64,000 nt of DNA from CADEED01 sp963842515 (lineage in GTDB: Bacteria; Pseudomonadota; Gammaproteobacteria; Steroidobacterales; Steroidobacteraceae), in assembly GCA_963842515.1 (NCBI GenBank), contig CAWJGO010000002.1, positions 1,116,001 to 1,180,000 on the forward strand. Reading direction: 5' to 3'. The notes under the pieces are model-generated. The model had not been told where the DNA came from. It did no database searches and was given only the letters and a program-made list of their open reading frames with translations. This document shows, piece by piece, positions 36,154 through 45,311 of this stretch. Position 1 is the stretch's first letter; each line of letters opens with the position of its first letter. Both the position numbers and the translations under genes were made by a program.

Positions 36154-36905
36154 GCGTCCACCGCGGACTTCACGGGCCTCTCTCTGCGCAAGACACTGAC
36201 CCGATCATCGTCGAACAACGGCCGAAACCGGCTGGTGCGCTCGAACACGTGCCGGTGCAGCGGATTCACATACACCACGATCAGTTCGCTGCCGTGCGCG
36301 ACGCCGTCGACGAGCCTCGCGACAAACTGTTCGAGCAACGTCGCATCGAACGGGTTGTACAGGTACGCAACCAGGTCACCTTCGGGCGGATCGAATCGCA
36401 GTGCGTCCTCGCACCGCAGCGAGCTGGGTGCCCTGCGTGGATGCGCACCGCCAAACAAGTCGAGATTGCGCACAGCGATCGCATGCAGGTCGGGCGCCAT
36501 CTCGACACCCTGGACCTGCCGGAACTCGAACAACGACGCCATCATCACCACGAGTCCCTTGCCGGAACCGAAATCCACAAAACTGAACTTTGACAGGTCG
36601 CGGCCGAGCTCCCGCCGCAATATCGTCAGCGCGCGACGCACCTTCGGGATGGCGCTGGCTTCGTAATGCACGGCATGCCTGGCGAGGGCGGGCTCGATTC
36701 CGCGCATGGCCGCAACCGGCATTTGCGCCAGCGTATCGGTGCCATAGCGGCGATCGAACCTGCGACCGAGAAAGGCCGCACGTTGTGAACGCCAGAACTG
36801 CGCGCTCAATAACGGTTCGATCAACTTCGTGGGGCTGGGAATCATTCGAGGCCTGAATTTCGCGAGCTGCCGATTTCCAACTGGCAGCTGGTGCATGCTG
36901 TTCAC
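36150..36905 (-). CDS. Class I SAM-dependent methyltransferase
   Basis: 251-residue methyltransferase. Motif I is FVDFGSGKGLVVMMAS near residue 102, followed by VQGVEMAPDLHAIAVRN (acidic residue contacting SAM ribose) and LVAYLYNPFDATLLEQF with an NPF motif in place of a DPPY-type motif. The GTG at 36905 overlaps the deacetylase stop; an ATG three codons later is an alternative. Glycan O-methylation is likely given the operon. Confidence 0.82.
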   Translation of the reverse strand: MNSMHQLPVGNRQLAKFRPRMIPSPTKLIEPLLSAQFWRSQRAAFLGRRFDRRYGTDTLAQMPVAAMRGIEPALARHAVHYEASAIPKVRRALTILRRELGRDLSKFSFVDFGSGKGLVVMMASLFEFRQVQGVEMAPDLHAIAVRNLDLFGGAHPRRAPSSLRCEDALRFDPPEGDLVAYLYNPFDATLLEQFVARLVDGVAHGSELIVVYVNPLHRHVFERTSRFRPLFDDDRVSVLRRERPVKSAVDA

Positions 36906-37801
36906 ACGGCGACGGGCGTCGCCTCGAGGCGAATTGGATCTTCGAGTTGCGAGCCCAGCACGTTGCGCACCGTCGAGAAACGGAAATCTTGGATCAACCG
37001 CTGCAGGCGTGCTTCACACACGTCGAGGTTGTTGTAGTGACGAAACCGGGACAGCAGGTTCGCCTTGAACCGGGGTTGTTCCGCATCGATTTCCCAGGGA
37101 TGCAGATAGAAGATGAAGGGAATGCGGTCATCGCGATTGATGGAGGCGAGCGCCCGGCGCGTGAACCAGTAAGGAAACAACCGGAAATAGCCGCCGCCCG
37201 CGACCGGGATGCGCATACCCAGGATCCGCGTCGTGGACAGCGGAAATTCCACGATTCGCTGCCCCGAGGGGGCTTGCAGGATGCCAGGACGGGTCGAAGC
37301 GCCGGGAATTCCATAGCGATCGTGAGCAATCGGAAAGATGCTCGAGTCGTAGCGGAACCCGAGCTCGCACAGGATGTCGAGCGCCCAGAGCGACTCGGCG
37401 GTGATCGAGTAGCTAGCCGCCCGGTAACCGATGACAGGCGCGCCAATCAGGTCCTCGAGCATCGCCTTGGAGCGGCGGGTCTCATCGCGAAACGTGGCGG
37501 GCGTCTGCCGGTAGACGAGCTCATGCGTCAGTCCGTGACAGGCGACCTCATGCCCTTCGGCGTGTATGCGTTTAATGAGATCGGGAGAACGTTCGGTCAC
37601 CCACCCCAGCACGAAGAAGGTCGCCTTCAACGAATGACGATCGAACATCTCGAGCAGGCGCTCGGTGCTGCGATGCGCGCGATATTCCATCTTCGACCAG
37701 TCATTACGGCTGATGACTTCCGACAGGGCCGAGACGTGAAAGTAGTCTTCGACGTCCACGGTCATGGCGTTGATGAGTCCGCCCGATTCGTGGACGCTCA
37801 T
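36902..37801 (-). CDS. Polysaccharide deacetylase, XrtA/PEP-CTERM-associated (DUF3473 type)
   Basis: 299-residue carbohydrate esterase family 4 protein. The opening NAMTVDVEDYFHVSAL, ATFFVLGWVTERSPDLIKRIHAEGHEVACHGLTHE (with the HG-x-x-H metal site), GYRAASYSIT, YDSSIFPIAHDRYGIPGA and the tail segment FYLHPWEIDAEQPR are hallmarks of the exosortase-linked family (TIGR03006). No signal peptide is present, so it acts on a cytoplasmic, lipid-linked or nucleotide-linked substrate. Its ATG overlaps the barrel-protein stop (ATGA) and the methyltransferase start overlaps its stop. Confidence 0.94.
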   Translation of the reverse strand: MSVHESGGLINAMTVDVEDYFHVSALSEVISRNDWSKMEYRAHRSTERLLEMFDRHSLKATFFVLGWVTERSPDLIKRIHAEGHEVACHGLTHELVYRQTPATFRDETRRSKAMLEDLIGAPVIGYRAASYSITAESLWALDILCELGFRYDSSIFPIAHDRYGIPGASTRPGILQAPSGQRIVEFPLSTTRILGMRIPVAGGGYFRLFPYWFTRRALASINRDDRIPFIFYLHPWEIDAEQPRFKANLLSRFRHYNNLDVCEARLQRLIQDFRFSTVRNVLGSQLEDPIRLEATPVAV

Positions 37802-39093
37802 GGACCGGCCCCTCGGGGGCGAAACACCAACCTGAGAAACACGCGATTTTCCACGTACTGGCCGGCGCTGTCCGTACTGTCGCGGTCATACCTGTCGAAG
37901 GCAAAACGCAGACCCAAGGTGCGGGCCATTTGCCAGGTGAGCGTTGCGCCAAGGCGCAGCTCATCGGCGCTCATGTTCGTCGTGTCGAATTCATCGTTGA
38001 TCAGGGAGGCCTGGAGGCCCGCGCTCAGGCGTGGCGAGATCTTGCGTTCGATCGAGGCATCCCAGTTGAGGGAGGTACGATCGAACAGCGTTTGCGTTTC
38101 GTAACGGTCCTGCACCAGGCTCGCGCCGAGCGCGATCACCGTGCGCCTGCGAGCGAAATTCCAGCTCAACGAGGCGAACTTATTTTCGAAAGGATCGGCC
38201 GCCGCGGTCTGGATGGCGCCGCCACCCGTTCCAGCGATGGAGCCGCGCAGCGCATCGCTGGAGTCCGTCAGCTGGGTTCCGAGAGTCATCGAAAGAGTCG
38301 ACGCGGTGGACACTTCACGGGTCGCGGTAATCCGCACCAGTGGCCCATCGAATTCTGCTCCGGTCGTGGGCTTCACCACCGTGTATCCGAGTTCCGTCGA
38401 CAGATCGATGCGCCCGCCCGTGCGCTCGAGGCTCAGGAAAGCGCTGTGGCGGTCATATTGACTGGCGGGGACATCATCGAATTCGATGCGCTCGGTCAGG
38501 ACATTGAGCGCGATTTCGCTGGCTTCGCTCGGGCTGCGTGCAAAGACCAGTCCCGCGGACTTCCTCTCGCCATCGAGCAGGCTGCGCTCGTAATCCGTGT
38601 TCGAGTAAAGGGCGAACAACCGCAATCGCCCGGTCTGCCCGACATTGAGCGACAGATTGGGGCCGGTGGTGAAGTAGTTGACGTTCTCGCGATTGTCCGG
38701 AGTCACGGGTGCGAACGGATCGCCAAGGGCCTGACCGAATGAATCGCGCACCACCCAGGTCAGCCTCTGGGGAATCAGGCCGAAGTTCAGGTTTGCGTCC
38801 GCCGTTCCGACGACCTCGCTTTCGTAGGTGTCATCCAGGTAGTCGAAGTAGTCGAGGTTGATCGTAACGTCCGCATCCAGCCGGCGTCGTGTTTCCTCCC
38901 AGGTGAGGTCCAGCCCGGCGGTCGCGATCGTCTCGTCGACTTCATCCGTAGCCACCCGCGTGAGATTGTCGGAGTGCCCCACCCCGGCCTCCACGCTGTA
39001 GTCGATATCAGCGAAAGCCGCAGCGCCGCTGAAGCTCAGGGCCGCACTCACAGCCAGCATGTTCTTGATATTCACGATCGGCGCCCTGTTCAT
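37798..39093 (-). CDS. Outer-membrane beta-barrel protein, PEP-CTERM system-associated
   Basis: 431-residue protein with an N-terminal signal peptide (NIKNMLAVSAALSFSGAAAFA) and a body of alternating amphipathic strands ending in the aromatic FLRLVFRPRGAGP. The pattern fits the TIGR03016-type barrel regularly found next to the chain-length and kinase genes of exosortase A loci. It may form the outer-membrane channel for the glycan along with the Wza-like protein. Opening IDYSVEAGVGHSDNLTRV is typical of such barrels. Upstream gap to the kinase gene is 81 bases. Confidence 0.88.
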   Translation of the reverse strand: MNRAPIVNIKNMLAVSAALSFSGAAAFADIDYSVEAGVGHSDNLTRVATDEVDETIATAGLDLTWEETRRRLDADVTINLDYFDYLDDTYESEVVGTADANLNFGLIPQRLTWVVRDSFGQALGDPFAPVTPDNRENVNYFTTGPNLSLNVGQTGRLRLFALYSNTDYERSLLDGERKSAGLVFARSPSEASEIALNVLTERIEFDDVPASQYDRHSAFLSLERTGGRIDLSTELGYTVVKPTTGAEFDGPLVRITATREVSTASTLSMTLGTQLTDSSDALRGSIAGTGGGAIQTAAADPFENKFASLSWNFARRRTVIALGASLVQDRYETQTLFDRTSLNWDASIERKISPRLSAGLQASLINDEFDTTNMSADELRLGATLTWQMARTLGLRFAFDRYDRDSTDSAGQYVENRVFLRLVFRPRGAGP

Positions 39094-39174
39094 TTTTCGT
39101 TGTCCGGGCTGCGGCAGTCTTCAGCGACGCAGCAACTCCACTTTCACGTCACGCGCGTGGCTCTCAACCGGTTT

Positions 39175-40062
39175 TCACGACGCTGCCTGCTGCCCGTAGT
39201 AGTTGTAGTAGCCCGTGCGGGTCTGTTCGTCGCTCTGGTTGAGTACCAGGGAAATGTTCTTGCCTTCACCGAGGAATTCCAACGCTTCGAAGACCGCCTT
39301 TTGTGGCGTAACTCCCGCACCGACCACCATGACGATCTGACCGACGATGGCGCTGAGCGCCCGCGATTCTGTCGTCAGCAGCAAAGGCGGCGAGTCGAAC
39401 AGCACGATGCGGTTGGGATCACGAGCGCCGAGCTGCGCCGCAATGGCTTCCATCCTCGCGCTGGCGAGCAGTTCCGTTGCCGTATCCGACATCCGGCCCG
39501 CCGGCAGGACGCTGAGTCCCTCCACGTCGGTGGACATCACGACCGACTCGACATCCATTTTTTCGTCGCGCAGCACATCGAGCAAACCTGGTTCCTGAGC
39601 GACACCAAAAATCGTGCTGATGTGCGGCTTGGCGACGTCAGCATCGACGAGCAGCACGTTTATGCCGGACTCCAGCGCCATCGAGAGCGCCAGGTTGACG
39701 CTGGTGAATGTCTTGCCGTCGCCCGGCAACGCGCTGGCGAGCATGATCAGATGTCCGTTCGGCAGCGCTGTGCCCCCGCGTCCACTGACGGCGGCTATCA
39801 AGGGTCGCTTGATCTGGCGAAAGTCCTGCGCCAGCGCCCGCTCGTCGCTTTCGGGAGGAAGCACGCCGGCGGCCTGCAGCGCAACGCGATCAATCTTGAT
39901 GACGCGTGTCGAGCGCTGGACTGGCGGCGGTGCCGGTCGAGGAGCGGGCGGGTCTGCCGGCGGCGCCTTTCCGGATGGCGAAAATACCGCGACCGCCGCG
40001 GCGGAGTCCGCCTCGCGCCGCGCCAATTGCATTTTCTTCAGCGCCTGTTCAACCAGACTCAT
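39175..40062 (-). CDS. Tyrosine autokinase (BY-kinase), XrtA-associated
   Basis: 295-residue bacterial tyrosine kinase of the CpsD/Wzc C-terminal type (TIGR03018). Walker A LPGDGKTFTSVNLA at residues 112-125, Walker A' VLLVDADVAKPH near 136-147, Walker B IVLFDSPPLLL, and a C-terminal tyrosine cluster GYYNYYG that would be autophosphorylated. The Pro-rich stretch at residues 33-48 is a linker. It lies 10 bases after its partner chain-length protein, which lacks its own kinase domain. The phosphorylation cycle normally controls chain length and export. Confidence 0.93.
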   Translation of the reverse strand: MSLVEQALKKMQLARREADSAAAVAVFSPSGKAPPADPPAPRPAPPPVQRSTRVIKIDRVALQAAGVLPPESDERALAQDFRQIKRPLIAAVSGRGGTALPNGHLIMLASALPGDGKTFTSVNLALSMALESGINVLLVDADVAKPHISTIFGVAQEPGLLDVLRDEKMDVESVVMSTDVEGLSVLPAGRMSDTATELLASARMEAIAAQLGARDPNRIVLFDSPPLLLTTESRALSAIVGQIVMVVGAGVTPQKAVFEALEFLGEGKNISLVLNQSDEQTRTGYYNYYGQQAAS

Positions 40063-40072
40063 CAGTTACCTC

Positions 40073-41689
40073 TCATGTACCAATCAGACGCCGCAGCATT
40101 CGCGAGGCGGGCTCTTGGACCAACACGGCCGTCACGAACAACAGCATCAACAGGCCACAAGCTGCCGAATAACGCATGAGTCCACGGCGGAAATCCTGCC
40201 GCTGCTGGTCCACCCAGGTTCGCGTCACGGAACCGAGTACCGTCAGACCAGTCGCTTCGGCGAGGGAGCGGGCATTCGGGAATACGGCCTTCACCATGTG
40301 CATCAGGTACGCGACTCCACCACCCGCCGCCAGGCCGAGGATGAAAACCAGGATCAACATCAAGGGGCGGTTCGGAAAGATCGGGCTGAACGAAGCCGCG
40401 GCTGGATCGACGACATTGAACTTGACCGAACCACCGCTCTGCTCGGCATCACCGGACAGGCGCGCGCGTTCGAGCCGTTCGAGCAACGAATTGTACTGAG
40501 CGCGCGTCACCGTATCGTCGCGAGTCAGCCGAGCATATTCGGCTTCCACTTCCGGAACGGTGTCCACGAGGCGGCGCAGCTCAGCGACGTTGCGATTGCG
40601 GTCGGCGAGCCGCGATCGCAGCGCGGCGATTTCCACTTCGACCTGGTTCAACTGCAGCTGGATGTTTTGATAGACCGGATTGCTGTGTGCGCCGGACACC
40701 GCGGCCGCGCCGGCATCGCCACGACGCAATGCAGCGAGTTCTTCTTTCTGGCGTGCACGCAGCTGCTCGAGCGTTTCACGCATCGCGATGACATCCGGAT
40801 GCCGGTCGGTGAAACGCAGCAACATGTCGTCGAGCCTTGCCTGCGCCTCCTGGAGCCGGCTCGATGTGTCCTGCGAACCTCCGGCACCGCCGGCGGTGCG
40901 CGGTGCACCACCCGACTCCGTCAGCGGCACGAAAGGCGTTTCACCGCGAAGCTGGCGCTGCAGTTCCGCCCGTCGACTGGTGGCAACCGTCAGCTGCGAC
41001 TCGAGCTCCTCGGCGCCCTGAATGTGTGAATTCAACCGCTGGAAGTAATCGCCCTGGTCACCCGGAACGAGGCCCACATTGTTTTTCTTGAATTCCGCCA
41101 GGCGTCCTTCCGCCTCGGCCAGCCGCCGGCCGTACTCGGCGAGCTGCTCCTGAAGAAATCGCTGCGCCGATGCGGTGCCGGTGCGATCGGCACCCAATGT
41201 GCCTTCCATGAAGCCGTTGAGCAGCACATCCACGACCTTGATGGCGCGCTGGCGATCGCTGTCCCGGATGGTGATGCCGTAGAGAGTGTTGGGAACCCGC
41301 GGGTCACGGCTGGTCGGCGGTTCGAGCGCGATCTGGATGCGTTCGGACAGGCTGCGCAGTGCTTGCTCACGCTCTGCCGGCGCCATCGCCGTGAGATTCA
41401 TGTCGACTTGCTGTGCGACGTATTCGAGATTGGCCCGACCCAGCAATGCCTGGCGGATCAGGTTCAGCTGCGCATCGAAATCCTGACGGATCACCTGTCC
41501 ATCGAGCACGTTGCTCAACGCGGTTTTCGTGTCCACGTTGACGCGAGCCTTCGCCTCGAACGTATCGGGTATGGCGTAAACCACCAGCCATCCGCACAGG
41601 CAGACGCCCCAGGCGACTGCCAGCGCATAGCGCCGGAAACGCCAGGCGCCGCGCAGTTCACTCCACAAATTATCCAACAACGCTTGCAT
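40073..41689 (-). CDS. Polysaccharide chain-length determinant (Wzz/GumC-like), XrtA-associated
   Basis: 538-residue polysaccharide co-polymerase. An N-terminal transmembrane helix (RRYALAVAWGVCLCGWLVVYAI), a long periplasmic part with coiled-coil stretches (DMLLRFTDRHPDVIAMRETLEQL and neighbours), and a second transmembrane helix near the C-terminus (PLMLILVFILGLAAGGGVAYLM). The Wzz motif region lies before that helix (ILVFILG, AAASFSPIFPNRPL). It fits TIGR03007. Works with the tyrosine kinase directly downstream. Confidence 0.93.
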   Translation of the reverse strand: MQALLDNLWSELRGAWRFRRYALAVAWGVCLCGWLVVYAIPDTFEAKARVNVDTKTALSNVLDGQVIRQDFDAQLNLIRQALLGRANLEYVAQQVDMNLTAMAPAEREQALRSLSERIQIALEPPTSRDPRVPNTLYGITIRDSDRQRAIKVVDVLLNGFMEGTLGADRTGTASAQRFLQEQLAEYGRRLAEAEGRLAEFKKNNVGLVPGDQGDYFQRLNSHIQGAEELESQLTVATSRRAELQRQLRGETPFVPLTESGGAPRTAGGAGGSQDTSSRLQEAQARLDDMLLRFTDRHPDVIAMRETLEQLRARQKEELAALRRGDAGAAAVSGAHSNPVYQNIQLQLNQVEVEIAALRSRLADRNRNVAELRRLVDTVPEVEAEYARLTRDDTVTRAQYNSLLERLERARLSGDAEQSGGSVKFNVVDPAAASFSPIFPNRPLMLILVFILGLAAGGGVAYLMHMVKAVFPNARSLAEATGLTVLGSVTRTWVDQQRQDFRRGLMRYSAACGLLMLLFVTAVLVQEPASRMLRRLIGT

Positions 41690-41714
41690 GTTTTTACGAA
41701 AAGCCTTTGAACGA

Positions 41715-42341
41715 TCAGAACCGGGATTCGGGGATGACCAGCACGTCGCCGGGCTGCAGATCGAGATTTTGCGTCATCTCGCCCTTGTTGATCAGGTTCG
41801 CGACGCGAACCTTGATCTCGATTTGCTTGCCGTCTTTCTTGCGCATGATCTTCGCTCGATTGCCGGCGGCAAACTCGCTGAGCCCGCCGACCGCCAGAAT
41901 CGCGTCGAGGACTCGCATCCCTTCGCGATAGGACAGCGATTGCGGGTTGGTCACCTGGCCGATCACCTTGACCTGGCTGAATGCACTCATCGGCAGGCTG
42001 ACGATGACGTTGACCTGCGGCGAACGAATGTACTCGGCCAGCTTGGCTTCGATGTCACGCGCCAGCTGCGAAGGCGTCTTGCCAACCGCGACCATGTCTT
42101 CCACCAGCGGTGTGGAAATCTTGCCATCGGGGCGGACAGGAAGGGTCGTCGACAATTCCGGATTCCGCCACACGAACACCTGCAGCGAATCGCCGGGACC
42201 GATCATGTAGTTAGGGCCGACGGCGGGGGCCGCGGCCGGTGGGGTCGAAATCGCTGGGGCCGTGGGCACCGTCTGGCACCACGCAGCGACGCCCCAAAAG
42301 AGCGAAAGCAGCGCAGCGGGGATGGTCGTCGTCAATCTCAT
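41715..42341 (-). CDS. Polysaccharide export protein (Wza-like), XrtA-associated
   Basis: 208-residue outer-membrane export protein. Signal peptide MRLTTTIPAALLSLFWGVAAWC; then YMIGPGDSLQVFVWRNPELS (poly_export motif), VRPDGKISTPLVEDMVAVGKTPSQLARDIEAKL, and a SLBB domain VIGQVTNPQSLSYREGMRVLDAILAVGGL. This is the short exosortase-linked form (TIGR03027). The Cys at the signal end lacks a standard lipobox (AAWC). ATG at 42341 was preferred to the open frame beginning at 42485. The C-terminus LQPGDVLVIPESRF is typical. Confidence 0.92.
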   Translation of the reverse strand: MRLTTTIPAALLSLFWGVAAWCQTVPTAPAISTPPAAAPAVGPNYMIGPGDSLQVFVWRNPELSTTLPVRPDGKISTPLVEDMVAVGKTPSQLARDIEAKLAEYIRSPQVNVIVSLPMSAFSQVKVIGQVTNPQSLSYREGMRVLDAILAVGGLSEFAAGNRAKIMRKKDGKQIEIKVRVANLINKGEMTQNLDLQPGDVLVIPESRF

Positions 42342-42509
42342 TAGCGTGGGGCCTGCTTGGGGTCGAGCGGTGCGGTCGCCGAGGGGTCGACCACTACCGA
42401 AAGTGTGCTTTGAAAGCGCCTGCGAGGCCAGCAGAAAAGCAGCGGAACTCGCGGAATTCCCTCGAAAACGTGACGCGAGACCCATGTCGGTTTGCCTTAC
42501 ATTTGTGCC
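42342..42509. other. 168-base gap inside the core operon
   Basis: This is the largest gap within the minus-strand operon (between PrsT and the Wza-like gene). It may hold an internal promoter, but I saw no clear box, hairpin or repeat. Confidence 0.4.
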
Positions 42510-45311
42510 TCAACCACCGCGTGCAGGCGCCTGCAATTCCGCGTTCAATTTCTCCGCTTGGGCGCGGCTCGGGAAGGCGGCCGGATCGCGTAGCAACGCC
42601 GCCAGCGCACGTTGCGCTTCGGCCCGCCTGCCCGCCCTGGCGAGCGCTGCCGCGTGGTGAAAATGGACCTCCGGCTCCGCGCCGGGCTGCTGCAGCGCCT
42701 TCTCAAGGACCGCCAGGCCTTCCGCGACCTGCCCGTTTTCGACCAGGATCCAGCCGAATGTGTCGTTCACGGCGGCCGACTTCGGGGCGAGCGCGCTCGC
42801 CTTGCGGGCCAACTCGACGGCGCGTGGATCGCGCTGCTCGTAGTACAGCCAGGCGACGTTGTTCAGCGAAGCCACGTGTTGCGGCTGGGCACGCAGGATT
42901 CGCTCGTACTGGGCGATTGCAGCGGCGCGATTGCCGCCCTTCAGGTACCCCTCCGCGAGCATCGCCACCAGCGACAGATCCTCGGGATGGGTACGCGTCC
43001 ATTGCTCGACGAACTGGAGCGGCGCCGCAAGTTTCCCGGCGTCGCGTGCCGCGTAGATCTTTGCCGCCAACGCAGCCGATGGCTGGAGGGCGAACGCTGC
43101 TTCATACGCTGCCGCGGCCGCGGGGTATTGCCGGATGACGGAACGCACTTCGCCTTCGAGCTGGAGCACCGAAGCGTTGGAAGGAAGCTGCGTCTTCAGT
43201 TCCGCGATCCGGCGCAGCGCGGCATCCTGGTCTCCGGCCTGCAAGTCGATGAACGCCAGGGCTCCGCTCGGCGCGATCCAGCCCGGCTTGAGCTCCAGCG
43301 ATTTCGCGAAGGACGCGCGCGCCGCACCGGCCTGGCCGAGAGCCGCTTGTGCGCGACCCAGGGTCAGCCAGATTCCAGGATCTTTCGCGTCGAGCTTCGC
43401 GGCTTGCAGCAACACTTCGAGCGCGGCATCGAAACGGCCAAAGCCCAGATACAGCAGCCCGACGTCGCGCTGCGTCGACGCGTCGTTGGGACGTGCGGCC
43501 AGGATTTCGGACGCGAGTGAATGCGCCTGCTTGGCATCATCGCGTCGCAACGCCAGTTGCATCAGCGCGATGCGCGGCTCGATCGCCTGCTTGTCACCGC
43601 TGCGCAACGCCTCCAGTAGCTGCGCGGCGCGCGCCTGGTCGCCGCGCGCCATCTCCACTTCGGCCAGTGCAAGCTGTGCCGTGGCATTTTGCGGTTGGAG
43701 CGCGAGCACTTGCTGCAACGCCGCGCGCGTCGCATCCGGTCGGCGCGCCACCCACTCCAGCTGCGCGAGTGTGAATAGCAGCGGCACTTTGTCAGGGTTG
43801 CCCTGGAGCGCGGCGCGAAGCAACTCGCGTCCCTTGTCAGTCTCTCCCGCTCGCGCGTGGAACGCCGCGGCCAGCGCCAGCACCTGGACATCGTTTGGGC
43901 GGCGCCGCAATACCTGCAGCAGCTCCGCCCTCGCCGCCTCCAGCCCTTCGGCCTGCAGCAGCGCCTGAACCAGCAAGCCGGCTTCGCGCGGTCCGTAATC
44001 TTCCGCGCCACCGCCGCGCAACAGGTCGATGGCCCTGCGCGGCTTACCCGCCTGCAAATACGCGCTGGCCAGCTGCACCTGCAGACTACGGGTATCAGGG
44101 CTGGCCTTGAGCGCGCGTTCCAGAACCTCCACCGAGCGTGCATCGCCGGCAGGCATACGGATTTTGTCCAGCAGCGCCGATAGTTGCGAATTGTCGTCGT
44201 CGGACTGCACGGCCGGCACCAGGACACGCAAGGCGCCGTCCGGATCCTGCTGGCGCATGCGAACCTGCGCGAGCATGTGGCGCGCCTCGAGATTCTCCGG
44301 CATCTGCTCGACCACGGTGGCGAGTTCCTGGCTCGCCTGCTCCAGGTTACCCTGCGCGGCGAGTGCCACTCCCAACATGAAGCGCGCTTGCGAGAACTTC
44401 GGCGCGGAATTCACCACGCGGCGCAGCTCCGTGGTCGCCGTCGCGTAGTCTTCGGCGGCAATGGCAATGCGTCCAGCCATCAGCATGCCGAGCGTGGAAC
44501 GCGCGGCAACACGGCCGAGGATTTCGTTGGTCGCGCGCGCGCCCGTGATATTTCGTTCTGCGAGCTGCGCCTCTATCAATGCAGCGAGCACCGAGGCGTG
44601 CCGCATGACGGTAAGCTGCCGCGGCGCGAGATCGGCGGCGCGCTGCAGCGCGTTTTCGGCCTGTGCCGCCTTGCCGTCACGCGCGAGCAACATACCGTGC
44701 GCGTACCAGGCTGCGGCCGCCTCCGGATGCTTGTCGACGGTCGCGCGCGACGACTCGAGCGCCCGCGTCGATTCTCCGCGGGCGCTCAGCGCTTCGGTGA
44801 TCCCCACCTTCGCCTGCACGTCGTTTGGATCGCTCGTCAGTACCTCGCGGAAAGCAGCCTCGGCCTCCTGCGGCTTGCCGAGATTCTGCAGAGCAAGACC
44901 GCGATACAGGGCGCGTTGCTGCGCCGGAATGACGGCGGGTTCGTGGGCCATCGCTTCGAGGACACGCCCAGGCCGGCCCAGCTCGAGATCGATGAGCGCC
45001 TGCAACTCTGCGACTCGCGGCGCCAAATCGCTCGCCTTCACCTTCGCCAATTCGAACTCTGCGGAGCTTGGATCACCGAGTCGAAATGCAGTCTCAGCGA
45101 GCATGAGGCGCGCTTCGGCCAACTGCGGCTCTTCCTGCAAGGCATTTTTCAGCTCGACGAGCGCGCGACGCTGGTCTCCCTGTTCGATGAATTGACGAGC
45201 GCGTTCCGTGCGCGACTGCGGCGAACGAAAGTAGTCGCATCCGCTCGAGGCGGCTAACACGCCTAACCAGACGAAACCTGCGACGATCAACCTCAACCCC
45301 GTTCGTCTCAT
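42510..45311 (-). CDS. prsT: PEP-CTERM system TPR-repeat lipoprotein PrsT
   Basis: 933-residue lipoprotein. Signal peptide with lipobox ending LAASSGC, so lipidation at Cys25. The mature protein is a tandem array of tetratricopeptide repeats (for example ALVELKNALQEEPQLAEARLMLAE and NVAWLYYEQRDPRAVELARKASAL), roughly 20 units, in line with the TIGR02917 length of about 900. It is the regular partner of exosortase A, PrsK and PrsR, and probably scaffolds export or processing at the outer or inner membrane. Its ATG overlaps the exosortase stop (ATGA). Confidence 0.94.
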   Translation of the reverse strand: MRRTGLRLIVAGFVWLGVLAASSGCDYFRSPQSRTERARQFIEQGDQRRALVELKNALQEEPQLAEARLMLAETAFRLGDPSSAEFELAKVKASDLAPRVAELQALIDLELGRPGRVLEAMAHEPAVIPAQQRALYRGLALQNLGKPQEAEAAFREVLTSDPNDVQAKVGITEALSARGESTRALESSRATVDKHPEAAAAWYAHGMLLARDGKAAQAENALQRAADLAPRQLTVMRHASVLAALIEAQLAERNITGARATNEILGRVAARSTLGMLMAGRIAIAAEDYATATTELRRVVNSAPKFSQARFMLGVALAAQGNLEQASQELATVVEQMPENLEARHMLAQVRMRQQDPDGALRVLVPAVQSDDDNSQLSALLDKIRMPAGDARSVEVLERALKASPDTRSLQVQLASAYLQAGKPRRAIDLLRGGGAEDYGPREAGLLVQALLQAEGLEAARAELLQVLRRRPNDVQVLALAAAFHARAGETDKGRELLRAALQGNPDKVPLLFTLAQLEWVARRPDATRAALQQVLALQPQNATAQLALAEVEMARGDQARAAQLLEALRSGDKQAIEPRIALMQLALRRDDAKQAHSLASEILAARPNDASTQRDVGLLYLGFGRFDAALEVLLQAAKLDAKDPGIWLTLGRAQAALGQAGAARASFAKSLELKPGWIAPSGALAFIDLQAGDQDAALRRIAELKTQLPSNASVLQLEGEVRSVIRQYPAAAAAYEAAFALQPSAALAAKIYAARDAGKLAAPLQFVEQWTRTHPEDLSLVAMLAEGYLKGGNRAAAIAQYERILRAQPQHVASLNNVAWLYYEQRDPRAVELARKASALAPKSAAVNDTFGWILVENGQVAEGLAVLEKALQQPGAEPEVHFHHAAALARAGRRAEAQRALAALLRDPAAFPSRAQAEKLNAELQAPARGG